Counted from the stretch's first letter, positions 7,770 through 16,368 are shown. The stretch is 36,379 nucleotides of DNA from Alphaproteobacteria bacterium (GCA_016780775.1 JADHLI010000019.1:1-36379); one strand, 5' to 3'. Notes: a model not told the origin generated them from the sequence alone. Numbers and translations: made by a program.

Positions 7770-8840
7770 ATGCAAGTCGCAACCCCCTTTATCTTTATGC
7801 GTGGTGGTACTTCGCGTGGGCCATATTTTAACAAAAAAGATGTGCCAGAAAATCGTGAAGCATTGGCCGAATTTCTGGTGAAAGCGGTTGGGTCAGGACA
7901 CCCCATAAATATCGATGGGATCGGCGGCGGTGTTGCGGTGACAACCAAGGTAGCTATGCTGTCAAAGTCTGAAGATGAATGGGCAGATATTGATTATTTT
8001 TTTGCTCAAGTAAGTGTGGAAACAAAGCTCGTAGATTTCAAACCAACTTGCGGCAATATCCTCTCTGGTGTAGGCCCAGCAGCCATAGAGATGGGTCTGT
8101 TTAGGCCGATAGGTGATATTGCTGAGGTAAAGATTAGAGCTGTTAATACTGGTGCTAGAATATTGGCGCGTGTGCAGATGCAAGATGGCCAACCACGCTA
8201 TGAGGGCAGCGCCCAGATAGATGGGGTGCCGGGGTCGGCTGCACCTGTGGAGCTGAATTTCATGAATGTTGCTGGCTCTTCAACAGGGGCGTTTTTGCCA
8301 AGCGGTAATCTGATCGATAGTTTTGAGGGGATAGAGGTCACTTGTATGGATGTCGCGATGCCAATGGTAATCGCAAGAGCCGCTGATTTCAGGCTTACAG
8401 GTACCGAGACGCGCGATGAGCTAGATGCCAATCGTGATTTTTTTGCCAAGATGGAAAAAGTACGGCTTGCGGCAGGTACGGCAATGGGCATGGGGGATTG
8501 CAGCCGTTCTGTGACCCCAAAGTTTGGCTTGTTATATCCGGTTGAGGGAGTAGGGCATATTGGTGCACGCTATTTCATGCCGTGGGAGACACATCCAACT
8601 ATGGCAGTTACTGGTTCACAGGCGCTGGCTTCTTGTGCGCTAACCCCTGGCACTATCGCGGACGCAATGATGACTATTCCAAATGAACGTCCAGCCAAAA
8701 TTGCTTTACACCATCTGATGGGTGAGATGGATGTGCTGATTGATTATGAGATGGTTAATGGCCAGTTTGTGCATAAATCTGCAGGTCTGGTGCGCACCGC
8801 ACGCAAGCTGGCACAAGGCGATTTATTTGTCCCTGCTTAG
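7770..8840 (+). CDS. PrpF-family isomerase (4-oxalomesaconate tautomerase/GalD-like)
   Basis: A 356-residue protein of the PrpF family. These enzymes have a diaminopimelate-epimerase-like two-domain fold and shift double bonds in methylaconitate, aconitate or 4-oxalomesaconate. Diagnostic motifs are MRGGTSRG (residues 10-17), DGIGGG (49-54) and KPTCGN (91-96). K60 and C94 match the lysine and cysteine acid-base pair described for PrpF. Length and the MGDCSRSVTPKFG and PWETHPTMAVTGSQ segments fit GalD-type members best. The ATG at 7770 has TAGGAG about 10 bases upstream. No gallate dioxygenase, prpC or acnD is present; TcuA/TcuB-like genes and aconitase X are, so an aconitate-type substrate is favoured by context. 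Confidence 0.8.
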   Translation: MQVATPFIFMRGGTSRGPYFNKKDVPENREALAEFLVKAVGSGHPINIDGIGGGVAVTTKVAMLSKSEDEWADIDYFFAQVSVETKLVDFKPTCGNILSGVGPAAIEMGLFRPIGDIAEVKIRAVNTGARILARVQMQDGQPRYEGSAQIDGVPGSAAPVELNFMNVAGSSTGAFLPSGNLIDSFEGIEVTCMDVAMPMVIARAADFRLTGTETRDELDANRDFFAKMEKVRLAAGTAMGMGDCSRSVTPKFGLLYPVEGVGHIGARYFMPWETHPTMAVTGSQALASCALTPGTIADAMMTIPNERPAKIALHHLMGEMDVLIDYEMVNGQFVHKSAGLVRTARKLAQGDLFVPA

Positions 8841-8850
8841 AACGTCGAGC

Positions 8851-9957
8851 TTAGGCCCCTTTGGTATCTGGGCCTTCTTTATTGTCTGGTAGGCGTTTGG
8901 CAATAAATGACATAGCAAAAATTAATGGGATAATACGTACCGTGTGATGGAAGGCTACAAAAGCTACATCAAAGCCAAAAATCAGCGCCAACAGTGTAAC
9001 CTCGTAAAGCCCGCCAGGCACGAAGGCAAGCCACAATTCTAAGAAGTTAAATCCTTCCATCATCGCCATAATTAGCGCTGCTATAATGAACAGGCTGAGG
9101 ATGATCACGGTGTTTATTAACGCATCCTTCAGATAGCCAAAAACTTCTTGAAAGGGGACTTTTGCTAGCCGTGCGCCAATCGCCCCGCCAATGGCTAATT
9201 GTGCTAAAATGACAAATTCATTTATGCGCGGCAGATCCGCCCAGCCCATCAAATGAAATAGAATGGACAGGCACATAGGCCCCAAAAGATAGGGCAAGGG
9301 TAGGCGCAAAATGAAGGCGAGCCCAAGCCCCAACACAGCGATAAAGATAAACAAGCCTAAATCAAAAAGGTGTAGATCAAAAATGCTAGGCATGCTGGCT
9401 AGGGTGCGGTTAGAGGTGGCCACCGCATCTCCGCCCTGAATAAAGGCCAGCAAGAGCGGTGTAGACAAAAACACAACAGTTACCCGCACCAGATGAAATA
9501 GCGCGACCACATAGTCTTTTTCAACAAGCTGGCGCGCTAATATCAGGGCTTCTGCTTGGCCGCCTGGCAAAGAGCAGAAAAATGCCAATCTTTTATCATA
9601 ACCCCGCCATTTGGTTAGCAACTGATATCCGGTCATACAGACAATAAAGGTGGTCACCATCATTACACATAGGCTTTTCCACCAAATTGTAATTTGCAGC
9701 AACATCTGCTGGTCAAATGCTGCGCCGATCATCACCGCCAGGCCTAAAATGACGGGAATATGAAACCAGCGTGCAACGCCCAGATAAGGCTGGATCGGGC
9801 GCAGCAGGGCGCCGCCAAACCAAACTCCAAACAAGCTGCCCATTAGAAAGGGGGCAGGCATGCCAGCTTGAAAGAACAGCCAGCCTGTTGATAGGGCTAG
9901 GGCAAAGGTAGCGCCCATTTTTACCAGATCATCAAGAAACACATAAATTGAGGGCAT
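8851..9957 (-). CDS. AbrB-family integral membrane protein (putative transporter)
   Basis: A 368-residue polytopic protein of the membrane AbrB family (often misnamed ammonia monooxygenase or AbrB regulator). Two internal repeats are visible, each with the PAPFLMGSLFGVW / LPYLLGPMCLSIL type motif (about residues 33-46 and 220-235). The CSLPGGQAEAL and FVPGGLYEVTLLALIFG pairs near residues 135 and 320 are characteristic. About ten membrane spans are predicted. The family's function is not well established; members often sit with tricarboxylate or aromatic-acid catabolism genes and are presumed to be carriers. It follows the GntR regulator by 9 bp on the same strand, so the two form an operon, which makes a role as uptake or efflux carrier for the regulator's ligand reasonable. 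Confidence 0.75.
   Translation of the reverse strand: MPSIYVFLDDLVKMGATFALALSTGWLFFQAGMPAPFLMGSLFGVWFGGALLRPIQPYLGVARWFHIPVILGLAVMIGAAFDQQMLLQITIWWKSLCVMMVTTFIVCMTGYQLLTKWRGYDKRLAFFCSLPGGQAEALILARQLVEKDYVVALFHLVRVTVVFLSTPLLLAFIQGGDAVATSNRTLASMPSIFDLHLFDLGLFIFIAVLGLGLAFILRLPLPYLLGPMCLSILFHLMGWADLPRINEFVILAQLAIGGAIGARLAKVPFQEVFGYLKDALINTVIILSLFIIAALIMAMMEGFNFLELWLAFVPGGLYEVTLLALIFGFDVAFVAFHHTVRIIPLIFAMSFIAKRLPDNKEGPDTKGA
8853..8882 (+). terminator. Terminator of the PrpF-like gene
   Basis: AGGCCC (8853-8858) pairs with GGGCCT (8870-8875), followed by TCTTTATT, giving a compact hairpin with a T-rich tail 12 bases after the plus-strand stop. It overlaps the last codons of the convergent AbrB-type gene, so those codons double as a terminator. 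Confidence 0.5.
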
Positions 9958-9966
9958 GTTTCAGTC

Positions 9967-10791
9967 TTAATCCATCTGCGGGTGTTCTGCCTGACTGATC
10001 AGGTGCAGGCGCGCTATTAGGCCAGCTTCCAGATGAACACGCATCGCCTGCTCAGCCGCATCTGGCTTGTTCTTCTGGATGGCGATATTAATTTTTTCAT
10101 GTTCTGCCAGAATATTGGCAAGGCGGGTTTCCATACTATAGACGGTTGCGCCCAACAATACCATCATTTGTAATAATTGGTTAAGTTGTTCTTCAAGGAA
10201 GTGATTGCCAGATGCCTTGCAAATACTGGCATGAAAGCGTCGGTTATGTTTGGCGAGAATTTCAGGAGAAGCATTGTTTTCTATCAATGATTTTTCTTCT
10301 GCTAGCAGCTGGTCAATAAAATGCCGTTCTCCGGGAGTGGCGCGCTGGGCAGATAGTTTGGCGGCCAGCCCTTCAAGTGTGCCGCGTAACTCATACAGGC
10401 TGCGAATATCGGCCCATGCCAGCTTGCGCACACGCAGCCCCTCATTGTCTACTTCCAGAACACGTTCTGTTTTTAGCTGCGTTAGTGCCTCTCTTAAGGG
10501 GGTGCGGCTAACATGTAAGGCTGAGCCTAATTCAACTTCTTTCAGACGCATGCCAGGCCAGATAGCCCCGCTATGCAAGCCAGCAAGGATAAGGGCACGA
10601 ATACGCCCCACACTGCCAGTGCCTAAATCATTGCTTTGGCTTATAGGTGATCCCTCTAGTTCAGCTTCTAGCTGCTGCCAGTCGATTTGCTCAGCAGGGC
10701 TCATCCCATTTGTAGATGTAACTTTTGCTGGTTTAAGTTTAGATAAATGTGATTTAGGTGTTTTTTTTGGTGCCAAATCTGTCTCTTTCAT
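9967..10791 (-). CDS. GntR-family transcriptional regulator, FCD subfamily
   Basis: A 274-residue regulator. Residues 60-125 form the winged helix-turn-helix, with recognition helix VSRTPLREAL (94-103). Residues 130-262 form the all-helical FCD ligand domain, whose metal-binding histidines are probably H187 (NRRFHASI), H231 and H253 (RVHLEAG). FCD proteins usually bind small organic acids and repress neighbouring catabolic genes. The first 55 residues are an unusually long polar, lysine-rich lead; a start at M30 (10702-10704) is possible. It heads an operon with the AbrB-type gene and faces the TcuA-like gene across a very short gap holding two TGTATACA palindromes. On the minus strand a CATAAT -10-like box lies 16 bases before its ATG, so those palindromes would cover its own promoter, suggesting autoregulation. 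Confidence 0.85.
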   Translation of the reverse strand: MKETDLAPKKTPKSHLSKLKPAKVTSTNGMSPAEQIDWQQLEAELEGSPISQSNDLGTGSVGRIRALILAGLHSGAIWPGMRLKEVELGSALHVSRTPLREALTQLKTERVLEVDNEGLRVRKLAWADIRSLYELRGTLEGLAAKLSAQRATPGERHFIDQLLAEEKSLIENNASPEILAKHNRRFHASICKASGNHFLEEQLNQLLQMMVLLGATVYSMETRLANILAEHEKINIAIQKNKPDAAEQAMRVHLEAGLIARLHLISQAEHPQMD

Positions 10792-10817
10792 TGACTATTT
10801 ATGCGATTATGGCTTAG

Positions 10818-10836
10818 TTGTATACAAATGTATACA
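10818..10836. promoter_or_regulatory. Double TGTATACA operator, probable GntR binding site
   Basis: Two copies of the perfect palindrome TGTATACA lie at 10819-10826 and 10829-10836, offset by exactly 10 bp, one helical turn. The first extends to TTGTATACAA. TTGTATACAA-like palindromes are known targets of FCD-type GntR regulators, and such a regulator is encoded immediately to the left. The site overlaps the beginning of the TcuA-like reading frame and lies just upstream of the regulator's own start, so one protein could shut both operons. Confidence 0.7.
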
Positions 10837-12240
10837 AAAAATGGAAATACCGAAGATATTCTCTGGGATGTACTGGTTATTGGGGCTGGAAATGCGGGCC
10901 TCTGTGCTGCTATTACGGCTGCAGAGGCCGGATGTTCGGTACTGGTCCTAGAGGCAGCACCGCCAGATATGCGCGGCGGCAATACGCGCCATACTCGCAA
11001 TCTTCGCGCAACCCATGATGCCCCTACCGATGTGTTAATCGAAAGTTATTCGGTCGCCGAATATTTTGATGATTTGATGCGCGTGACCAAGGGTGTGACC
11101 AATCAGGAATTGGCGACCTTGACACTCGAAAAATCAGCTGAGCTTACGCGTTGGCTTGGCACCAGAGGAGTGCGCTTTCAACCTGCTCTTAGCGGTACCC
11201 TTAATCTTGGTCGCACAAATGCCTTTTTCCTAGGCGGTGGTCGCACGATGCTGAACAGCCTATGCCGACATGCAATAAATTGTGGGGTGGAGTTTTTATA
11301 CCAGACCCCAGTCCAAGAGATGCAGCTAGAAGACGGGTTTTGTGAAGGCGTGTTACTTGAAGATGGTCGTCGTTTCAGGGCAAAGAAAACTATTGCGACT
11401 TCAGGCGGTTTTGAGGCCAATCTGGATTGGCTGTCCGAAGGTTGGGGTAATGCCGCACAGAATTTTCTAATCCGGGGCACGCCTTATAATAAAGGGGTGG
11501 TGCTGAAAAGCTTGCTGGCGCGGGGAGTGAAATCGATTGGTGATGTAGATCAATGCCATGCGGTGGCAATAGATGCACGCGCACCGCAATTTGATGGTGG
11601 AATTGCTAGCCGGATTGATGCGGTGCCATTCAGTGTTGTTTTGAATAAAAATGGTGAGCGTTTTTATGATGAAGGGGAGGATTTCTGGCCAAAACGTTAT
11701 GCCATTTGGGGGCGTCTGGTTGCAGGACAGCCAGATCAAATTGCCTATGCTATTGTTGATGCGCATGGCCTGACCCGTTTTATGCCTTCTGTCTTTACCC
11801 CGATTAAAGATGATACGATAGCCGGGTTAGCCGGCCAACTAGGATTAGACCCCGCCAAGATGCAAGCGACTATCGCAGGCTTTAATAAGGCTTGCCCTGA
11901 AGGGCCTATTGACCAGCAAATTTTAGATGGCAAGAAAACAGCTGGGCTTAGCCCGAACAAAACCAACTGGGCCGCGCCCATAGCTAGCCCGCCTTTTTAC
12001 GGTTTTCCGCTGCGCCCAGGTATAACCTTCACTTATATGGGCGTGGAGGTGAATGCGCGCGCCCAAATGCTGATGGAAGATGGCAGGCCGGCAGCAAATC
12101 TCTATGCAGCAGGCGAGATTATGGCAGGCAATATTTTGGGGCAAGGCTATTTAGCAGGTATCGGAATGACTATCGGCAGCGTCTTTGGGCGTATCGCGGG
12201 GGAAGAGGCGGCGCGTGCCTTAAATAGGGGCCTTAAATAG
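10828..12240 (+). CDS. tcuA: FAD-dependent tricarballylate-dehydrogenase-like protein (TcuA family)
   Basis: A flavoprotein of about 470 residues in the fumarate reductase/TcuA family. The dinucleotide-binding motif is VLVIGAGNAGLCAAITAAEAG, followed by the GGNTRHTRN FAD motif; the C-terminal part has the substrate and FAD segments PGITFTYMGVEVN and YAAGEIMAGNILGQGYLAGIGMTIG. TcuA oxidises tricarballylate to cis-aconitate using FAD, passing electrons to TcuB. The next gene (13 bp downstream) is a TcuB homologue. The frame is open from an ATG at 10801; the ATG at 10828 is chosen because it gives a more usual length, but neither has a clear ribosome binding site, and the 10828 start codon lies inside the GntR operator. 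A nearly leaderless transcript is possible. Substrate may be tricarballylate or a related acid. Confidence 0.8.
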   Translation: MYTKNGNTEDILWDVLVIGAGNAGLCAAITAAEAGCSVLVLEAAPPDMRGGNTRHTRNLRATHDAPTDVLIESYSVAEYFDDLMRVTKGVTNQELATLTLEKSAELTRWLGTRGVRFQPALSGTLNLGRTNAFFLGGGRTMLNSLCRHAINCGVEFLYQTPVQEMQLEDGFCEGVLLEDGRRFRAKKTIATSGGFEANLDWLSEGWGNAAQNFLIRGTPYNKGVVLKSLLARGVKSIGDVDQCHAVAIDARAPQFDGGIASRIDAVPFSVVLNKNGERFYDEGEDFWPKRYAIWGRLVAGQPDQIAYAIVDAHGLTRFMPSVFTPIKDDTIAGLAGQLGLDPAKMQATIAGFNKACPEGPIDQQILDGKKTAGLSPNKTNWAAPIASPPFYGFPLRPGITFTYMGVEVNARAQMLMEDGRPAANLYAAGEIMAGNILGQGYLAGIGMTIGSVFGRIAGEEAARALNRGLK

Positions 12241-12253
12241 GGAATAGTTTTAA

Positions 12254-13399
12254 ATGGATGAGATTAATCTGGTAGAGATGGCTAAAGCTAAGCCGAGTGA
12301 TAAGCGCCCATATGACCAAAACGCGCATGATGAGACTGCGCGCATCATGCAAATTTGTAACGCTTGCCGCTATTGCGAGGGATTTTGTGCGGTCTTTCCA
12401 GCAATGACGCAGAGCCGTGAATTTGATGTAGCTGATACCGCCTATCTAGCTAATTTATGCCATCATTGCGGGGCGTGTTACTATGCCTGCCAATATGCCC
12501 CGCCACATGAGTTTGGCGTGAATGTACCGGCAGTGCTAGCTGAAAGGCGCGCTGAAACCTATGCTGATTATGCATGGCCGCGCCCACTAGGTCAGCTATT
12601 TGCGCGTAACGGTCTGGTTGTTTCTATGGCCATTGTGGCTGGGTTAGCTATCACATTAGGGCTGATGCTTGCGATGATAGCCCCGCATCTATTTTGGGGG
12701 GTGCATTTAGGTGAAGCGGCTTTCTATCAGGTGATGCCGCATAATGTGATGGCAGGAATACCGCTTGTTATAACCGCATTTACATTATTGGCGATGGGCA
12801 TAGGGGCGGTGCGTTTTTGGCGCGATGTTGGCGCAGGCTGGCCAGGTTGGCAGGGCTTAACTGAGGCAATATCTGCGGCAGGAAGCTTGAAATATCTAGG
12901 CGGGGATAATGCTGGGGACGGCCCTGGCTGTCCGGTAGGCGATGATAGGAACAGCCATAACCGCCGCCATGCCCATCATCTGACATTTTATGGTTTTATG
13001 TTGTGTTTTGCTGCCACGTCAACAGGGACAATTTATCACTATGTTTTTGGCTGGCAGGCACCTTATGGCTATTTCAGCCTGCCGGTAATTTTAGGCACAG
13101 TGGGCGGGGTGATGCTATGCTGGGGTACCGCGTGGCTGTGGCAGCTTAAACGTGCGATGGCTGAGGAGATGAAAAGCTTGCGCCATCTGGGTATGGATTA
13201 TGCCTTTATCTGGCTATTATTCTGGGTCAGTGCAACTGGATTAGCTCTGCTGGCTTTGCGTGAGACAGGCTTGATGGGGCTAATGCTGGCTATCCATTTG
13301 GCACTAGTTTATGTATTATTTCTGGTGTTGCCCTATTCTAAGTTTGTGCATAGCTTATACCGCTCCATTGCCCTTATCCTCTATTCGGTAAAGCGGTGA
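12254..13399 (+). CDS. tcuB: TcuB/CitB-like iron-sulfur membrane protein
   Basis: A 381-residue protein. The N-terminal cytoplasmic domain has two CxxCxxCxxxC clusters (C35-C38-C41-C45 and C69-C72-C75-C79), ligands for two [4Fe-4S] centres. A membrane domain of about six spans follows (from about residue 115), with several histidines (for example the NRRHAHHLTFYGF stretch) that could bind haem. In Salmonella, TcuB takes electrons from the FADH2 of TcuA and delivers them to the quinone pool. The gene starts 13 bp after the TcuA-like gene and is surely co-transcribed. Length and layout match TcuB. The pairing itself is the strongest evidence for the function of both proteins. Confidence 0.85.
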   Translation: MDEINLVEMAKAKPSDKRPYDQNAHDETARIMQICNACRYCEGFCAVFPAMTQSREFDVADTAYLANLCHHCGACYYACQYAPPHEFGVNVPAVLAERRAETYADYAWPRPLGQLFARNGLVVSMAIVAGLAITLGLMLAMIAPHLFWGVHLGEAAFYQVMPHNVMAGIPLVITAFTLLAMGIGAVRFWRDVGAGWPGWQGLTEAISAAGSLKYLGGDNAGDGPGCPVGDDRNSHNRRHAHHLTFYGFMLCFAATSTGTIYHYVFGWQAPYGYFSLPVILGTVGGVMLCWGTAWLWQLKRAMAEEMKSLRHLGMDYAFIWLLFWVSATGLALLALRETGLMGLMLAIHLALVYVLFLVLPYSKFVHSLYRSIALILYSVKR

Positions 13400-13517
13400 G
13401 GGACGCCTTCATTATCTTGCTATCGGATGTCTTTATTATTGACCGCGGATAGGCGGGTAGGGCAGTTTGTTGCCAACAGTTTTGCCCCTATCCTTTCTTG
13501 CATCTGGCGTCTTTTTT

Positions 13518-14420
13518 ATGCTCTCTATTTTAGGTAATGATATTTTGCCAGTTTTCTCAGTTTTAGTGCTGGGGTTCTTGCTTGGCAAAATAAAGCTGGT
13601 ATCGCGCGAAGAGGCTAGTGCCCTAAACCGGGTCGCTTTCCTTGCTTTACAGCCGCCGCTGATATTCTTGCTGCTTAGTCAGGTTGATTTATCCTCTATC
13701 CATTATCTTGCCATCCTCAGCTATGGGGCAGGGCAAGCGATTATCTTCACCCTTTCCTATCTGCTCTGCCGCTATGTTTTAGGGCATGAGATGATGGAGA
13801 GTTGGCTTTTAGCTATGGCGATGATTTTTGTGAACTCGCTGTTATATATCTGGCCGATATCTACGCTGATTTATGGCGAAGCTGGCAATATTCCCATCGT
13901 TGCGATTGTGGCGTGGGATGCGGCAATTACCTTTGCTTTTTTTGTTATTTCCACTGATGTGCTAGCGCATAAAACCGCTTCTGTTGCGGCTTCTATCAAA
14001 CGGCTAGGGAAAAACCCGGTGTTGTTGACTATTATCTTTGCCCTTATTTTTAATCTGTCAGGCCTGCCTTTGATAACGCCGGTAAAGACGGCCCTTAATT
14101 TTCTTAGCGGGGCAACTGCACCTGCAACTCTGTTTGCGCTAGGGGTAATTTTATCGGCAACCAGCTTGATGCCATCGCGCACCGTCTGCCTGCTAACAGG
14201 TATAAAGCTGTTTGGTCTACCTGTGCTAATTGCCGGTATATTGATGGCCGGAAACTGGCCCGCAGATTGGAACAAGCTGCTGGTGTTAAACGCGGCTGGT
14301 CCGGCTGGTGCGATGCCTTTTGCTATTGCGATGTTATATGGGGTTAGCACCGCACGTATCGCGCCTATCATCATCTGGACATCATTACTTTCCTTGTTCA
14401 CCCTAGCTTGGCTAGCTTGA
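13518..14420 (+). CDS. AEC-family transporter (auxin efflux carrier/malonate-permease type)
   Basis: A polytopic membrane protein of 300 residues from the ATG at 13518; TTG codons upstream (13467, 13470) extend the frame but the ATG start MLSILGNDILPVFSVLVLGF matches the family N-terminus better. The features are about ten spans in two five-span halves, a conserved LNRVAFLALQPPLIF segment in helix 2, and the C-terminal LNAAGPAGAMPFAIAMLYGV segment. AEC proteins move malonate, malate, auxin or other organic acids. It follows tcuB by about 120 bp on the same strand and replaces the MFS carrier TcuC found in Salmonella, so it is the likely carrier of this operon. The direction of transport cannot be told. 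Confidence 0.75.
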   Translation: MLSILGNDILPVFSVLVLGFLLGKIKLVSREEASALNRVAFLALQPPLIFLLLSQVDLSSIHYLAILSYGAGQAIIFTLSYLLCRYVLGHEMMESWLLAMAMIFVNSLLYIWPISTLIYGEAGNIPIVAIVAWDAAITFAFFVISTDVLAHKTASVAASIKRLGKNPVLLTIIFALIFNLSGLPLITPVKTALNFLSGATAPATLFALGVILSATSLMPSRTVCLLTGIKLFGLPVLIAGILMAGNWPADWNKLLVLNAAGPAGAMPFAIAMLYGVSTARIAPIIIWTSLLSLFTLAWLA

Positions 14421-14449
14421 AGGGAGGGGGGAGAAGAAAGTTTTGAGCT

Positions 14450-15373
14450 TTAATTAGGCTTATATTTAGAACCTTTACTTAGGCGCGGAGCATCCAGCTG
14501 GTTTAGATCGCAATGCACATCTAGCATCGCTGAGAAATCATCCCCGCCAAATCCGCGCGAGCGTGCAAGGTTAAATGCTTCGCGCGCAGCAGCGGCCATG
14601 GGCATAGAAACTGCCTGCGTATTTGCTGCTTCAACAACCAGGCTTAAATCTTTATGGGCTAAATCAATGGTAAAGCCAGGCGCTTTATCATCACTCAGCA
14701 CCTTGGCAGGCCAAGCTATTTTTAGCTGGCCATTAACAGCTGTAGTGCCATAGAGCACATCTAGCGTGCTATCTAGATCAAGGCCAAAACCACTAGCTAG
14801 TGACAGGGCTTCAGCATTCATCTGGCAATAGGAAATCGCGAGGAAATTATTCACCAGCTTGGTACGGGTGCCAGCCCCTTGGCCGCCGCAATGAAAGATA
14901 TCACTGCCCATCAGCTTCAATAGGGGCAGGACGCGTTGATACCCAGCTTCTGTGCCGCCAACCATAAATAAAGACTGGCCGGCATCGGCATGCGAGGCTA
15001 GCCTTCCAACTGGCGCATCGATAAAATCAATGTCCTTGTCTGCGCAGCAGCCAGCGATAAAATCAGTAGTTTCTGGACTAACCGTGCTCATATCCATGAC
15101 CAATTGGCCTTTTTTTGCATAGCTTAAAATTGCGTCTGCACCACCTGAAACCACCTCGCGAACAATGGCGGAATTGGGTAGCATGGTAATCAGGATATCT
15201 GATTTTTCTACAACCTCAGCCACAGAGCTACAGCTTTGCCCACCTTTGGCAATGGCCGCCTCTAGCTGACTGGCTACCACGTCATAGACATGAAGCTCAT
15301 AGCCCCCCTTCATGATATTGGCTGCCATTGGCAACCCCATGCGCCCTAGCCCGATAAAACCGATTTTTTCCAT
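14450..15373 (-). CDS. Beta-hydroxyacid dehydrogenase, YihU/sulfolactaldehyde-reductase-like
   Basis: A 307-residue NAD(P)-dependent dehydrogenase. It has the nucleotide loop GFIGLGRMGLPMAANI (residues 5-20), the DAPVGR substrate loop (119-124) and the catalytic Lys in TKLVNNFLAI (K172). The long stretch around WPAKVLSDDKAPGFTIDLAHKDL (about 220-240) resembles YihU, which reduces 3-sulfolactaldehyde, more than GarR or hydroxyisobutyrate dehydrogenase. YihU binds the sulfonate through Arg123, Asn174 and Ser178 (from published structure, recalled); here R124 and N175 are kept but the serine position is A179. The reaction could be reduction of an aldehyde or oxidation of a 3-hydroxy acid with a sulfonate or carboxylate. 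It is divergent from the aldolase-sulfatase operon with 156 bp between. Confidence 0.75.
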   Translation of the reverse strand: MEKIGFIGLGRMGLPMAANIMKGGYELHVYDVVASQLEAAIAKGGQSCSSVAEVVEKSDILITMLPNSAIVREVVSGGADAILSYAKKGQLVMDMSTVSPETTDFIAGCCADKDIDFIDAPVGRLASHADAGQSLFMVGGTEAGYQRVLPLLKLMGSDIFHCGGQGAGTRTKLVNNFLAISYCQMNAEALSLASGFGLDLDSTLDVLYGTTAVNGQLKIAWPAKVLSDDKAPGFTIDLAHKDLSLVVEAANTQAVSMPMAAAAREAFNLARSRGFGGDDFSAMLDVHCDLNQLDAPRLSKGSKYKPN

Positions 15374-15532
15374 AGCACCTACCCTTAGCTTTTGAAAATA
15401 TATTATTTTTTGCTTATGGCATTTATAATGCTATGGGATGGGCTTTCTTGCCAAATGATTTTTAAGTTGACTTATCTAGCCCCTGCCCAAATCATTTTAA
15501 CGTGCAGGTCATAACAAAATAAAGGGGCAGTG

Positions 15533-16345
15533 ATGTTGGATTTAGGCGGACGTGAATCAATTTATCAGCCAGAACAAGAAGGGCTCATTTTCCCAGAGCG
15601 GCCAGAAAACCTCTCTATAGAAGAGGAGCGAAAATATCGTAAAGAAAGGCTGGTTGCCGCTTGCCGTGCTTTTGCTATCCAGAAATTTGATTATGGTTTT
15701 GCAGGTCACGTGACTGTGCGCGATCCAGAACATCCAGCGCTTTACTGGACTAATCCTATGTGCGTGCATTTTGACAAGGTGAAAGTCTCGAACCTTATCC
15801 TAGTTGACCATGATGGCAAGGTTATCGAAGGCGATTATGCGGTGAACCGGGCGGGGTTTGTTTTGCATGCCAATGTCCATGAAGCGCATCCTGATATTAT
15901 TGCTATGTGTCATGCCCACACAACCTATGGCACCGCATGGGCGGCAACTGGCCGACCTATTGAGCCGATTACACAAGATGCTTGCGCCTTTTTTGAAGAC
16001 CATGTGGTTATCGGTGATGAAGCTGGTGCGGTAGCAGTAGAAAACCATGCTGGCTCGAATGTAGCTACGGCCTTTGCCGGTGTGAAAGCTGCTTTGCACC
16101 AAAATCATGGTCTGCTAACCGCTAGCCGCCATAGTATAGATGCAGCGGCTTTCTGGTTTATTGCGTTGGAGCGTTGTTGCCAGCAACAGCTCGATATAGC
16201 GGCAAGTGGTATTGACCCGATTTATATCTCACCAGAGCGTGCGCGCTATAGCCGCGAGCATGTGGGAAGTGAATATATTGGCTGGTTGCATTTCCAGACA
16301 ATCTGGAACCAGCTGATTGAAGATGCCCCAGATATGTTTGATTAA
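15533..16345 (+). CDS. Class II aldolase/adducin-family protein
   Basis: A 270-residue protein of the fuculose-1-phosphate-aldolase/adducin fold. The metal-binding histidines are visible in AMCHAHTTYG (H127 and H129, numbered from the ATG at 15533) and HQNHGLLT (H192), with E118 in VHEAHPD as catalytic acid candidate. An in-frame GTG directly precedes the ATG; AAAGGGG lies upstream. Such enzymes cleave or decarboxylate phosphorylated or plain hydroxy-oxo compounds, or act as non-catalytic adducin-like proteins. It is followed after 23 bp by the sulfatase-type gene and is thus in one operon with it. This implies that the sulfatase product, or a downstream product, is split here; that step is inference. 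Confidence 0.8.
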   Translation: MLDLGGRESIYQPEQEGLIFPERPENLSIEEERKYRKERLVAACRAFAIQKFDYGFAGHVTVRDPEHPALYWTNPMCVHFDKVKVSNLILVDHDGKVIEGDYAVNRAGFVLHANVHEAHPDIIAMCHAHTTYGTAWAATGRPIEPITQDACAFFEDHVVIGDEAGAVAVENHAGSNVATAFAGVKAALHQNHGLLTASRHSIDAAAFWFIALERCCQQQLDIAASGIDPIYISPERARYSREHVGSEYIGWLHFQTIWNQLIEDAPDMFD

Positions 16346-16368
16346 AAAATCTGTTTGGAGGGCTGTTA

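Noticed and set aside
10250-10951. A 233-codon open frame opposite the GntR gene
   Set aside because: It is antisense to a well-supported regulator and its serine- and arginine-rich product resembles no family; it is a shadow frame.
13871-14401. A 176-codon open frame opposite the AEC transporter
   Set aside because: It lies fully inside a clear membrane-transporter gene on the other strand and has no recognisable motif.
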